DNA from: Novosphingobium sp. 9U | GTDB lineage: Bacteria > Pseudomonadota > Alphaproteobacteria > Sphingomonadales > Sphingomonadaceae | Reading direction: 5' to 3' | Length of the DNA stretch: 64,000 nt | Assembly: GCF_902506425.1 (NCBI RefSeq) | Contig: NZ_LR732469.1 | Coordinates: forward strand, 2,713,522-2,777,521 | Shown: in pieces, positions 1 through 7,482 of the stretch | How the letters are laid out: the number at the start of each line of letters is the position of its first letter | How positions within the stretch are numbered: the stretch's first letter is position 1 | Notes under the pieces: model-generated | Database searches by the model: none | What the model was told of the DNA's origin: nothing | What the model saw: the letters and a program-made list of their open reading frames with translations, nothing else | Made by a program: the position numbers and the translations under genes

Positions 1-1914
1 CAGGATCATGGTCGGCTCGCCGTCGAGGCGTTCCTCGATGCGGTGGAACAGGTACATCATCGTCGGCGTGCGCAGGCGCGGGCTTTCCAGCAGCGCGGTC
101 ATGTCGAAGCCGAGCTTGCGCGCGGAGAGGTCGAGCTTGTCAGCCGCGTTGTCGAACAGCCAGCCATGCTCCCCGCCGACCAGCCAGGCATCCAGGCGCG
201 AGGCGAGATCGCCGGGCTCGGGACGGCGCGAGCCTGCCAGCAGTTCGCGGAAATGCGAGAGGCGGCGCAGCGAGGGATCGTTGTGGTACGCCGCGTCGAC
301 CGCGCCGGCGATGGTGCTGAGTTCCTCAGGCCCGCGCGCTTCGAGCAGCACGCCCAGCCAGTCGCGCAGGAAGGCGCGGTTGGTGGCGGTGTCGGGCAGC
401 GACAGCGGGTTGAAGCCGGTCGGGTGGCCCGAGGCGATGCGGCTGTAGGTGCCCCCGATGCCGCGGATGAACACTTCGGCGCCGCGGTCCTTGTCAAACA
501 GGATCGTGCGCGGATCGTACTTCTGCGCCTGCGCGGCGAGGAAGTTCATTACCACCGTCTTGCCCGAGCCCGAGGGCCCGATCACGGTGAAGTTGCCCAA
601 GTCACCCTGGTGGAAATTGAAGAAGAACGGCGTCTGGCTGGTGGTGGCGAGCAGCGTCACCGCCTCGCCCCAGTGGTTGCCGCTGGCCTGGCCCATGGCG
701 AAACCGTGCAGCGAGCCGAAGCACGCCATGTTGGCGCTGGAGATCAGCGCACGGCGCACCAGGAAGCCTTCGTTGCCCGGCATCTGGCCCCAGAACGCCG
801 GCTCCAGGTTGACGTCCTCGCGCACGGCGACCGCACCGGCATCGGCGAGCGCGGCGGCGCAGACCGCGGTGGCTTCGTCGAGCACGTCAAGGTTGGGCGC
901 GCGCACCAGCACCGCGAGGTGGTGATCGCCGAAGCCGACCGCGCCGGTGCCCAGCGCATCGCGCGCGCTCGACATCTCGCGGCGCTCGGCCATGGCCTCC
1001 TCGTCGGCGGACTTGAGGCGGCGAATGGCAAGGTCGATGCGCTCGCGGGCGATCTGGCGATCCGACGGCGCGTAAGTCTCGGTCAGCACCAGCTCGCACG
1101 GCAGGCGCAGCAGCGGATCGGTGAGGCCGGGAGCGGTCGAGTCCGGATAGTCCTTCAGGCTGACGAGCGAGCCGAAGGTCACGCCATTGGCGCCGCGCAG
1201 TTCCAGCGCATCCATCCCGAAGTTGACGCGGCGGTAGGGCAGCATGTGGCCGACGTCCGCCTCATCGGCGGGGCGGCGTACCGGGCGCATCTCGCCGTTG
1301 TAAAGCGCGCTTAGCAGCTCCAGCACTTCGGAACAGCGGCCGGCATTGCTCTCGTAATCACCCAGCAGGCGGGCGCCATAAGCGCCGAGCGAGGCGGTCA
1401 TCGCGCTGGCGGCGGCCCGCAGCGCGCGCACGTCGGCGATGTCGGCCTCGACCGGGCCCGCACCTTTCCGCTTCATCATGCGCGACATCTTGTCGGCCCA
1501 GCCGGCTTTGCCGCGCGCGGGGCGGCGTACCAGAGTGACGAACTGGTCGTTGACGAACAGAGCGCCCGAGCTGGTGCGCTGGCGCCAGCGCGCGTCGATG
1601 TGCGCGGTGAGCGGATCGGAGAACTGGCTTTCCAGCTCGATCTCCACGCGGCGGCGGATCACGTGGTGATAGAGCACGAAACGGGCGTCGAGCGAGCTGC
1701 GCAGCAGCACTTCGCGCGTGGCGGCGTGGGCGTTCAGCTCGTCGGTGTCGGCGGTCTCGAAGGCGAAGCCGGGCACCATCAGCGAGAGCATGACCGAGCC
1801 GTCGCGCAGCAGCACCACATTCTCGTCCACCAGCGCCAGGTACGGCAGCCGGTCGCCGACCATGGCTTCCTTCTTGCCCCATCCGGTGATCTGCGGAAGT
1901 TTCGGCTTAGCCAT
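1..1914 (-). CDS. virB4: VirB4-type T4SS ATPase (partial, C-terminus beyond window)
   Basis: Energises pilus assembly and substrate transfer in a type IV secretion (conjugation) system, at the inner membrane. The frame opens at the ATG at 1914 and runs 638 codons to the left edge without a stop, so the end of the protein is missing. A Walker A motif, GPSGSGKT, lies near residue 446 and is followed by FDKDRGAEVF, typical of the CagE/TrbE/VirB4 family; the long N-terminal half is the usual VirB4 N-domain. Family members are about 800 residues, so roughly 160 are lost. It follows virB3 by 19 bp, which gives the canonical virB2-virB3-virB4 order. Whether the system is conjugative or effector-type cannot be told from here. 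Confidence 0.9.
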   Translation of the reverse strand, partial: MAKPKLPQITGWGKKEAMVGDRLPYLALVDENVVLLRDGSVMLSLMVPGFAFETADTDELNAHAATREVLLRSSLDARFVLYHHVIRRRVEIELESQFSDPLTAHIDARWRQRTSSGALFVNDQFVTLVRRPARGKAGWADKMSRMMKRKGAGPVEADIADVRALRAAASAMTASLGAYGARLLGDYESNAGRCSEVLELLSALYNGEMRPVRRPADEADVGHMLPYRRVNFGMDALELRGANGVTFGSLVSLKDYPDSTAPGLTDPLLRLPCELVLTETYAPSDRQIARERIDLAIRRLKSADEEAMAERREMSSARDALGTGAVGFGDHHLAVLVRAPNLDVLDEATAVCAAALADAGAVAVREDVNLEPAFWGQMPGNEGFLVRRALISSANMACFGSLHGFAMGQASGNHWGEAVTLLATTSQTPFFFNFHQGDLGNFTVIGPSGSGKTVVMNFLAAQAQKYDPRTILFDKDRGAEVFIRGIGGTYSRIASGHPTGFNPLSLPDTATNRAFLRDWLGVLLEARGPEELSTIAGAVDAAYHNDPSLRRLSHFRELLAGSRRPEPGDLASRLDAWLVGGEHGWLFDNAADKLDLSARKLGFDMTALLESPRLRTPTMMYLFHRIEERLDGEPTMIL

Positions 1915-1933
1915 TACGAAGTCCTCACCGCGC

Positions 1934-2215
1934 TCAGGGCGCGTAGCTGTTGCAGCCCCAGCGCGACCAGTTCGGCACGCGCGGGCACTTGCTGACTTTG
2001 GCGATCCAAAGATCGAACACCCGCGGCTCGCGCAGGCAGGCGATGTAGCCGACGCCGTGCATCGCCAGCGCCGCGGGCAGCGCCCAGAAGCTCTTGGTGA
2101 TCAGGAACACCTCGGTCGTCACGGCGGCGTTGATGATGAAATAGCTGTAGGTCACGCCCGCGAACATCTGCGGCCGGGTCAGTGCGCGATGCACGGTGTA
2201 GCGGGCGAGTGCCAT
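1934..2215 (-). CDS. virB3: VirB3-like T4SS inner-membrane protein
   Basis: Short 93-residue protein of the type IV secretion channel, matching VirB3/TrbD family length. It begins with a charged stretch containing VHRALTRPQMFAG, close to the RxLTRPxxxxG signature usual near the N-terminus of VirB3. Two hydrophobic segments follow, at about residues 18-40 and 43-60. VirB3 is thought to sit in the inner membrane and work with VirB4; some systems fuse the two. Here they are separate. The gene starts 1 bp after the virB2 stop, so the three genes are almost certainly one transcript. The assignment rests on length, topology, the short motif and gene order. Confidence 0.85.
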   Translation of the reverse strand: MALARYTVHRALTRPQMFAGVTYSYFIINAAVTTEVFLITKSFWALPAALAMHGVGYIACLREPRVFDLWIAKVSKCPRVPNWSRWGCNSYAP

Positions 2216-2216
2216 C

Positions 2217-2561
2217 TCAGCCTACCGCCGCGCTCTGGATGCCCGACACGATCGCACCAGCGCCGAACAGCACGAAGCAGCCCACGATCACGGTCGCTCC
2301 GAATCGCCAGTTCATCCGGCCGGTCAGCATCATGAACCCCACCGCGGCCACAGCCATCACGGCCACTGCCGTCGCGACGTTACCAAGAAGCGTGCCTTGC
2401 AACCAGCCCAGCGCCGCAACGATCGGACCGCTTCCAGCGGGATCAGCCACCGTCACGCCCTGCGCGTGCGCCGTCGCCGGAACGAACAGCGCTGCAGCCG
2501 ATGCAACGTGCTTGAGGGTCTGGAGTAACTTGGAGCTGTGCATCTTTCCCATCCGAATCAT
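2217..2561 (-). CDS. virB2: VirB2/TrbC-type pilin precursor
   Basis: Major pilin subunit of the type IV secretion system; the protein is 114 residues from the first Met. A signal peptide is visible: a Lys-containing start, a hydrophobic run ending SAAALFVPATAHA, and cleavage predicted before QG. The mature part has two transmembrane segments separated by a short basic loop (LTGRMNWRFG), the VirB2 topology. Met codons at 2552 and 2543 are alternative starts; none has a clear Shine-Dalgarno, so the true start may be up to 18 bases inside. It is the first gene of the virB run and faces the TonB receptor gene across a 275-bp divergent intergenic region. Confidence 0.88.
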   Translation of the reverse strand: MIRMGKMHSSKLLQTLKHVASAAALFVPATAHAQGVTVADPAGSGPIVAALGWLQGTLLGNVATAVAVMAVAAVGFMMLTGRMNWRFGATVIVGCFVLFGAGAIVSGIQSAAVG

Positions 2562-2723
2562 GCGGTAAAGCCAATATGCCGAATCATGGTGTCACATGCG
2601 TCACCCCCATACCTAGGGGCCTCATGCGCCCGTGCTTATTCGGTCCGCTATGCGTCAGGCGTATGACGATCCTGCGAACCCCAGATGCGTCGATGATGTG
2701 ACCAGTTTGACACATCTTTGCGA

Positions 2724-2763
2724 CTGACACGGAACTGTCATGGGAACGCCCATAAACTGTCAT
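2724..2763 (+). promoter_or_regulatory. Tandem PHO-box array upstream of the TonB receptor
   Basis: Four 7-base units start at 2724, 2735, 2746 and 2757, exactly 11 bp apart: CTGACAC, CTGTCAT, ACGCCCA, CTGTCAT. Two are perfect matches to the PhoB half-site CTGTCAT, one is close and one is poor. This periodicity and consensus define PhoB operators. The array ends 73 bp before the receptor ATG at 2837, suitable for replacing a -35 element. The function is inferred from the sequence. Confidence 0.82.
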
Positions 2764-2836
2764 GCAGCACTCCTAGAGGCCGCGCACCAACGGACGAAAC
2801 GGTCCGTCAGGCTCACGTTTCTCGAAGGGTACTCGA

Positions 2837-5389
2837 ATGATCCGCTCCACAACATTGCGTTCGTGGCTCATGGCCGGAGGCGCCTCGCTGGCGTTCGCCG
2901 TCACTCCCGCACTGGCAGCCGAGAACGCCGCCGAGAACGCTGCTGACAGCGCCGATGCAGCCGCTGCGGAAGTGACCGGCAGCACCCAGGATTCGACCGG
3001 CCTGACCGACATCGTCGTCACCGCCACCAAGCGCGAGACCAACCTGCAGTCGACGCCGATCGCGATCTCGGTGATCAACCAGGAAGACTTCAAGAAGCGC
3101 CACGTCCAGAGCCTCTACGACCTAGCCGACGGCGGGATCCCCTCGCTTCGCATCGCTACCTTCGAGGCACGTCAGTCCGCGCTCACCATTGGTATCCGTG
3201 GCATTGTGCCGCTCGACGCCAACCAGCCCGCGCGCGAACAGGGCGTCGGCATCTATGTCGATGGCGTGTACCTCGGCCGTCAGCACGGTCTGAACGCCGC
3301 GCTGTTCGACGTGGCTCGCATTGAAGTGCTCAAGGGCCCGCAAGGCACCCTGTTCGGCCGCAACACCGAAGGCGGCGCGCTTTCGATCGTGTCGGCAACG
3401 CCCACCGGCGAGTTCGGCGGGCGCATCAGCGGCGGCATCGGCAACTACGATGCGAACACCATCGACGCCCACTTGAACCTGCCCGAGTTCCACGGCCTGA
3501 GCATCAAGATCGACGGCGTGCGCCAGAAGCAGGGCCCGACCACGAAGAACCCGCTGAAGGGCGAAGCCGGCTTCAACCAGTACGATCGCCAGGGCCTGCG
3601 CATCTCCACGCGCTGGAAAATCACGCCCGACATCACCAACGATTTCTCGTACGATGTCGCCAAGGACGAGAACACGCCGTTCTACAGCCAGTTGCTGAAC
3701 TACAATCCCAACAACTGCGTCAACGGCCCGATCGCCAACTCGCCCAACTGCGTGCTGCCGGGCGCGCCCTACACCAACCTGACCGGCGGTCCGGTCAAGC
3801 CGCTGCTGCCCGGCGTCGTCGTCAATGGCGACAGCCGCCAGAAGGTCGCCGACATCGGCGTGCCGCAGCAGCCCAGCGTCGACAAGACTCATGGTTTCAC
3901 CAACAACCTGCGCTGGACGATCTCGCCGGAGATCGAGCTGCGCTCGATCACCGCATGGCGCGGCGTCGACGTCGACCAGTGGGACAACTCGGGCGGCGCT
4001 CATCGCGTGCCGGTGGTCAACCTGACCGCTTCTTGCACCCAGGCCGCGCCCTGCGCCTTCAGCCGCTACAGCTTGGCCGGTCTGCGCCAGCGCCAGTTCA
4101 GCCAGGAGCTGCAGGCGGTTGGCACCGTCGGTTCGGTCGATTACGTCGCCGGCCTGTTCTACTTCAACGAGCACGTCAGCGATGACGCCGCGACGCCGAA
4201 CTCGAACGGCATTTACCTGAACGCCGCCGGCCAGCCGGTCTACACCATCCTCGACCCTTATCGCGGTTCGGGTGGCTTCGGCTCGGTCCCGGGCTTCCGC
4301 TCGATCGATCGCGCTTCGGAGGTGAAGTCCAAGAGCTACGCCGCCTATGGCCAGGCCACTTGGAACGCCACCGATGCGCTGCACCTGACCGTCGGCGCGC
4401 GCTACACCGAGGACAAGAAGCGCGGCGAGCTGCTGTTCTTCCGCAACGTCGACTACACCCTCGCCAGCAACGCCGCGATCGTGGCGGGCAACGGCTACAC
4501 CCCGCTCGACAAGAAGTGGCACCGCTTCAACCCGATGGCGACGATCGCCTACGACGTGAGCAGCGATGTGCACGTCTACGCCAAGTACGCCACGGGCTAC
4601 CGCGCCGGCGGCGCCAGCTCGCGCACCGCAAACTACCAGGCGTTCAACCCCGAGGACGTGAAGTCCTACGAAGTGGGCTTCAAGGCGGACTTCTGGGATC
4701 GCCGCGCACGCCTGAACCTGGCTGGCTACATCATGGACCGCAAGGACAGCCAGATCGACATCAGCTACATCCAGCCGGCCGGCGGCACCAACGTCAACGT
4801 GCTGCGCACCATCAATGCCGAGGGCACGACCAAGATCCGCGGCATCGAAGCGGACCTGACCGTGCGTCCGGTCGAGGGCCTGACGATCGGCGCCTCGTAC
4901 GCCTACACTTACACCAAGGTGCCGCTGGTGCCGATCTCGTTCACTGTAGGCAACACCACCTCGGCGCCGGTGCTGCAGCAGTTCTACATCCCCTTCACCC
5001 CGCGCAATGCGGCGAGCGGCTCGATCGACTACGAACTGCCGCTGGGCTTCAACGATGCCTCGCTCAAGTTCCACGTCGACGCGAACTACAGCCAAGCGAC
5101 CCAGGCCTTCGACCAGTTCCCCGACAAGGCGGATGCCTCGTTCCTGGTCAACGCCCGCCTCTCGCTCGCGGATATCCGCATGGGCAGCGGCGACCAGACC
5201 GTCACCGTCTCGGCCTGGGCGCGCAACCTGTTCAACGAGCAGTACATCTTCCGCCGCGACCCCTCGAACAGCCTGCCCGGCACGCCGACGACCAGCCTCA
5301 GCAACGGTTCGATCGCGAACGTCCTGGGTGACTACGGCAACTTCAACGCGCCGCGCACGTACGGCCTGGAAGCGACCGTGCGGTTCTGA
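2837..5389 (+). CDS. TonB-dependent outer-membrane receptor, probable Pho-regulon member
   Basis: Outer-membrane beta-barrel importer driven by TonB-ExbBD; 850 residues. A signal peptide ends near residue 28 (TPALA). A low-complexity Ala/Asn/Asp stretch is followed by a TonB-box-like DIVVTATKR near residue 58. The plug domain follows, with VYVDGVY-like and EVLKGPQGTLFGRN motifs around residues 135-180. The barrel occupies the rest and closes with a C-terminal Phe (EATVRF), as expected for Bam insertion. An AAGGG ribosome-binding site sits 7 bases before the ATG. The substrate is unknown. The strong PHO-box array upstream suggests a phosphate-containing ligand or scavenging under phosphate limitation, which is inference only. 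A hairpin terminator follows at 5437. Confidence 0.93.
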   Translation: MIRSTTLRSWLMAGGASLAFAVTPALAAENAAENAADSADAAAAEVTGSTQDSTGLTDIVVTATKRETNLQSTPIAISVINQEDFKKRHVQSLYDLADGGIPSLRIATFEARQSALTIGIRGIVPLDANQPAREQGVGIYVDGVYLGRQHGLNAALFDVARIEVLKGPQGTLFGRNTEGGALSIVSATPTGEFGGRISGGIGNYDANTIDAHLNLPEFHGLSIKIDGVRQKQGPTTKNPLKGEAGFNQYDRQGLRISTRWKITPDITNDFSYDVAKDENTPFYSQLLNYNPNNCVNGPIANSPNCVLPGAPYTNLTGGPVKPLLPGVVVNGDSRQKVADIGVPQQPSVDKTHGFTNNLRWTISPEIELRSITAWRGVDVDQWDNSGGAHRVPVVNLTASCTQAAPCAFSRYSLAGLRQRQFSQELQAVGTVGSVDYVAGLFYFNEHVSDDAATPNSNGIYLNAAGQPVYTILDPYRGSGGFGSVPGFRSIDRASEVKSKSYAAYGQATWNATDALHLTVGARYTEDKKRGELLFFRNVDYTLASNAAIVAGNGYTPLDKKWHRFNPMATIAYDVSSDVHVYAKYATGYRAGGASSRTANYQAFNPEDVKSYEVGFKADFWDRRARLNLAGYIMDRKDSQIDISYIQPAGGTNVNVLRTINAEGTTKIRGIEADLTVRPVEGLTIGASYAYTYTKVPLVPISFTVGNTTSAPVLQQFYIPFTPRNAASGSIDYELPLGFNDASLKFHVDANYSQATQAFDQFPDKADASFLVNARLSLADIRMGSGDQTVTVSAWARNLFNEQYIFRRDPSNSLPGTPTTSLSNGSIANVLGDYGNFNAPRTYGLEATVRF

Positions 5390-5436
5390 TCCAACCACCC
5401 TCCCGCCGCGTACCCTGCGCCGCGGCAGGACCTTCG

Positions 5437-5474
5437 GACCCGTCCGCAGCGATGCGGGCGGGTCTTTCTTTTTC
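5437..5474 (+). terminator. Rho-independent terminator after the TonB receptor
   Basis: An 11-bp GC-rich stem (5437-5447 with 5454-5464, one G-U pair) with a 6-base loop is followed directly by a T-rich run, TTTCTTTTT. It lies 47 bp after the receptor stop on the same strand. Confidence 0.85.
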
Positions 5475-5504
5475 GAAGCACGGGACATTCGCTGCAGCGC
5501 TGGC

Positions 5505-5665
5505 TGTCCTCCCCGGTTCGGGGAGGGGGACCACCGCAGGTGGTGGTGGGGAGTCGCGGCACACCCCCTAGACCGAGGGCGGGCTCCTCCAGGATCAGTG
5601 TGAGGGGGCGAGTCCCCACCACCACCAGCTACGCTGGCGGTCCCCCTCCCCGCTCCGGGGAGGAC
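5505..5665. repeat. Paired inverted repeat, CTCCCCGGTTCGGGGAG family
   Basis: The rest of the 305-bp gap between the receptor and the regulator holds two copies of a palindromic element in opposite orientation: GTCCTCCCCGGTTCGGGGAG at the left and its near complement ending GGGGAGGAC at the right. Each carries an inner arm (ACCACCGCAGGTGGTGGTG and its counterpart). The form is that of a REP/BIME-like intergenic element. No coding sequence was seen. Confidence 0.75.
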
Positions 5666-5694
5666 AAGCCGCCATCACCCCGCAACGCGCAACA

Positions 5695-6369
5695 TCACTG
5701 ATCGTCGAACACATACCCAAGCGAGCGCACGGTGCGCAGCGGGTTGCCCGCGCCCACCGCCTTCAGCGCCCGCCGCAAGCGCCCGATCCACACGTCGACC
5801 GTGCGCTCGTCGATCGAGGGTTCCTGCTTTCCGAGCGCGCTGATCAGCTGGACGCGGGTGAAGACGCGTCCCGGATGCTCGACAAAGTACCGCAGCAGGC
5901 GGAACTCGTTGGGCATCAAGGCGATCGCCTTGCCCTGCCAGCGTGCCTGGAAGGCGGGGATGTCGATGGTGAGATCGCCCAACGAGACCTTGCGCCCATT
6001 CGACTCGCCATGCTCGACGACATGGCCGGACAGCACGCGATCGAGCAGCGCTGTGCGGGTCAATGGGCCGACCATGTAGTCGTCCGCCCCGGTGCGCAGT
6101 GCGCGCTTGCGGTCCTCAGCGTCATCCTCCTCCAGCACCACAGTGATGTGCGCGGTGGTAGTGACGGGATCGCAGCGCAGGCGGCGGCAAAGCTCCAAGC
6201 CCGACATGTCGGGCAGCACCCAGTCGACGAAGGCCCACAACGAGCCCTCGATCAGCGGCAGTTGCGCGGGGTTCGACCAGCGATGCAGCACCAATTCGAG
6301 GTCGGCGTGGCGGAACGGCGCGAAGCCACCCACGAGGTCGCCCGTCAACAGGATGTCGATGCGCTGCAT
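5695..6369 (-). CDS. PhoB-like winged-helix regulator with degenerate receiver
   Basis: OmpR/PhoB-type transcription factor of 224 residues. The C-terminal winged-helix domain (about 128-224) is very PhoB-like (MPNEFRLLRYF, DERTVDVWIGRLRRAL, LRTVRSLGYVF). The N-terminal receiver keeps the phospho-acceptor Asp (D49 in FVDWVLPDMSG). It has lost the conserved Thr (VLEEDD where LTAR is usual), the Lys (MVGPL where TKPF is usual) and apparently the acidic pair near the start. It may therefore work without ordinary phosphorylation. The ATG at 6369 is preferred, because the longer frame to 6435 runs to the edge of a candidate PHO box at 6437-6454. It is divergent from plcP and distinct from the normal PhoB at 10813. 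Confidence 0.88.
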   Translation of the reverse strand: MQRIDILLTGDLVGGFAPFRHADLELVLHRWSNPAQLPLIEGSLWAFVDWVLPDMSGLELCRRLRCDPVTTTAHITVVLEEDDAEDRKRALRTGADDYMVGPLTRTALLDRVLSGHVVEHGESNGRKVSLGDLTIDIPAFQARWQGKAIALMPNEFRLLRYFVEHPGRVFTRVQLISALGKQEPSIDERTVDVWIGRLRRALKAVGAGNPLRTVRSLGYVFDDQ

Positions 6370-6436
6370 GGTCCCCTCGTCTCGGTAATCTCCCCGCGAG
6401 CCCCCGCAGGTCGGTTGCCGCTTCTGACGCGGCAAT

Positions 6437-6454
6437 GTGACGGACGGGTGACAT
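6437..6454 (-). promoter_or_regulatory. PHO box facing the atypical regulator gene
   Basis: On the minus strand the units ATGTCAC and CCGTCAC are separated by 4 bases (11-bp period), each one base from a common PHO half-site form (CTGTCAC). It lies 67 bp upstream of the start at 6369. Confidence 0.65.
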
Positions 6455-6492
6455 ATCGGCGACGATTGGGTGAAAGCTGGACGGCGTGCAGC

Positions 6493-6521
6493 GTGTCATC
6501 GAACTGACCGGGAAGCGTCAC
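6493..6521 (+). promoter_or_regulatory. Candidate PHO box facing plcP
   Basis: Three units at 11-bp steps, GTGTCAT (6493), CTGACCG (6504) and GCGTCAC (6515), point toward the gene starting at 6577. The outer two are close to consensus and the middle one is weak. The divergent site at 6437 supports the reading. Confidence 0.55.
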
Positions 6522-6576
6522 GCGCGCGCCACCCGATACAAGTAACAGCGAAAGGCAGCAGCAAAGGAGCACGATC

Positions 6577-7482
6577 GTGCAGACCAGCCAAGACAGCCTG
6601 CTCGCCCGCTTCGCCCCTGCAGCCATCGCCGGCGGCAAGATACCCAGCTGGCTCGACCTGCCCGACGCCAAGGGCTTCCGGCCCAAGCGCAAGTATCGCA
6701 CCGTCTGGATCTCCGACGTCCACCTCGGCACGCGCGGCTGCAATGCCGAGATGCTGGTCGACTTCCTGCGCTCGTTCGAATGCCAGACGCTCTACCTGGT
6801 CGGCGACATCGTCGACGGCTGGCGCCTGCGCAAGGGTTGGTACTGGCCCGACGCGCACAACGAAGTGGTTCGCCGCGTGCTCAAGATGGCGCACCGCGGC
6901 ACCCGCGTTGTGCTGATCGCCGGCAACCACGACGAGATGCTGCGCGACTATGCGGGCATGAGCTTCGGCGGCGTCGAGCTTTCGCTGGAGGCGGTTCACG
7001 AGACGGCAGACGGGCGCAAGCTGCTGGTAACGCACGGCGACGCCTTCGACGGCGTGGTGCTTTACGCCCGCTGGCTCGCCTTCCTGGGCGACCAGGCCTA
7101 CGGCCTTTTGCTGCGCGCCAACATCGTGTTCAACGCCGTGCGCCGCCGGCTGAAGATGCCCTACTGGTCGCTGTCGGCCTACATGAAGAAGAAGGTCAAG
7201 AACGCGGTGGCCTTCGTCTCCAGCTATGAGGAGGCGGTGGCGCAGGAGGCGATTGCGCGCGGGATGGACGGCGTGGTCTGCGGCCACATCCACTGCGCCG
7301 AGATCCGCCAGTTCGGCGGGATCACCTACTACAACGACGGCGATTGGGTGGAGAGCTGCACCGCGCTGGTCGAGGATGCGCAAGGTGCGATGTCGATCGT
7401 CGACTGGGCCAGTGAAAAGGCTTCCGAAGCGGCGAACCGCCTGGAAGCGCAGGCTGGCGCCGAGGCAGGGGCCGCTACGTGA
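6577..7482 (+). CDS. plcP: PlcP-type metallophosphoesterase (phospholipase C-like)
   Basis: Calcineurin-fold phosphoesterase of 301 residues with the full metal-binding set: SDVHLG (about 46), GDIVDGW (about 76), GNHDE (about 117), HGDAFD (about 154) and GHIHCAE (about 236). Homologues are often annotated as LpxH/UDP-2,3-diacylglucosamine diphosphatase. The long form with an SDVHLGTRGC block, next to a family-4 glycosyltransferase, fits PlcP better. In rhizobia and marine bacteria PlcP removes phospholipid headgroups under phosphate starvation and leaves diacylglycerol for glycolipid synthesis. It starts at GTG with AAGGAG 7 bases upstream. Its TGA overlaps the next start by 4 bases. A candidate PHO box precedes it. 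The role as PlcP is inferred from the family, partner and promoter. Confidence 0.82.
   Translation: MQTSQDSLLARFAPAAIAGGKIPSWLDLPDAKGFRPKRKYRTVWISDVHLGTRGCNAEMLVDFLRSFECQTLYLVGDIVDGWRLRKGWYWPDAHNEVVRRVLKMAHRGTRVVLIAGNHDEMLRDYAGMSFGGVELSLEAVHETADGRKLLVTHGDAFDGVVLYARWLAFLGDQAYGLLLRANIVFNAVRRRLKMPYWSLSAYMKKKVKNAVAFVSSYEEAVAQEAIARGMDGVVCGHIHCAEIRQFGGITYYNDGDWVESCTALVEDAQGAMSIVDWASEKASEAANRLEAQAGAEAGAAT

Noticed and set aside
43..1314. 423-residue plus-strand frame over virB4
   Set aside because: The minus-strand VirB4 frame has clear motifs; this is its shadow. The true gene has no stop in the window and is easy to overlook for that reason.
2595..2613. GTGTCAC and CGTCAC pair near the virB2 start as a PHO box
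   Set aside because: The units are 9 bp apart rather than 11, so they do not fit PhoB spacing.
3122..5488. 788-residue frame antisense to the TonB receptor
   Set aside because: High-GC shadow of a strong gene; no family motifs and it runs through the terminator and repeat region. Similar long antisense frames across the window were dropped for the same reason.
6577..7482. LpxH (lipid A synthesis) for the phosphoesterase
   Set aside because: Length, an SDVHLGTRGC block and the overlap with a family 4 glycosyltransferase fit PlcP better. Not fully excluded.
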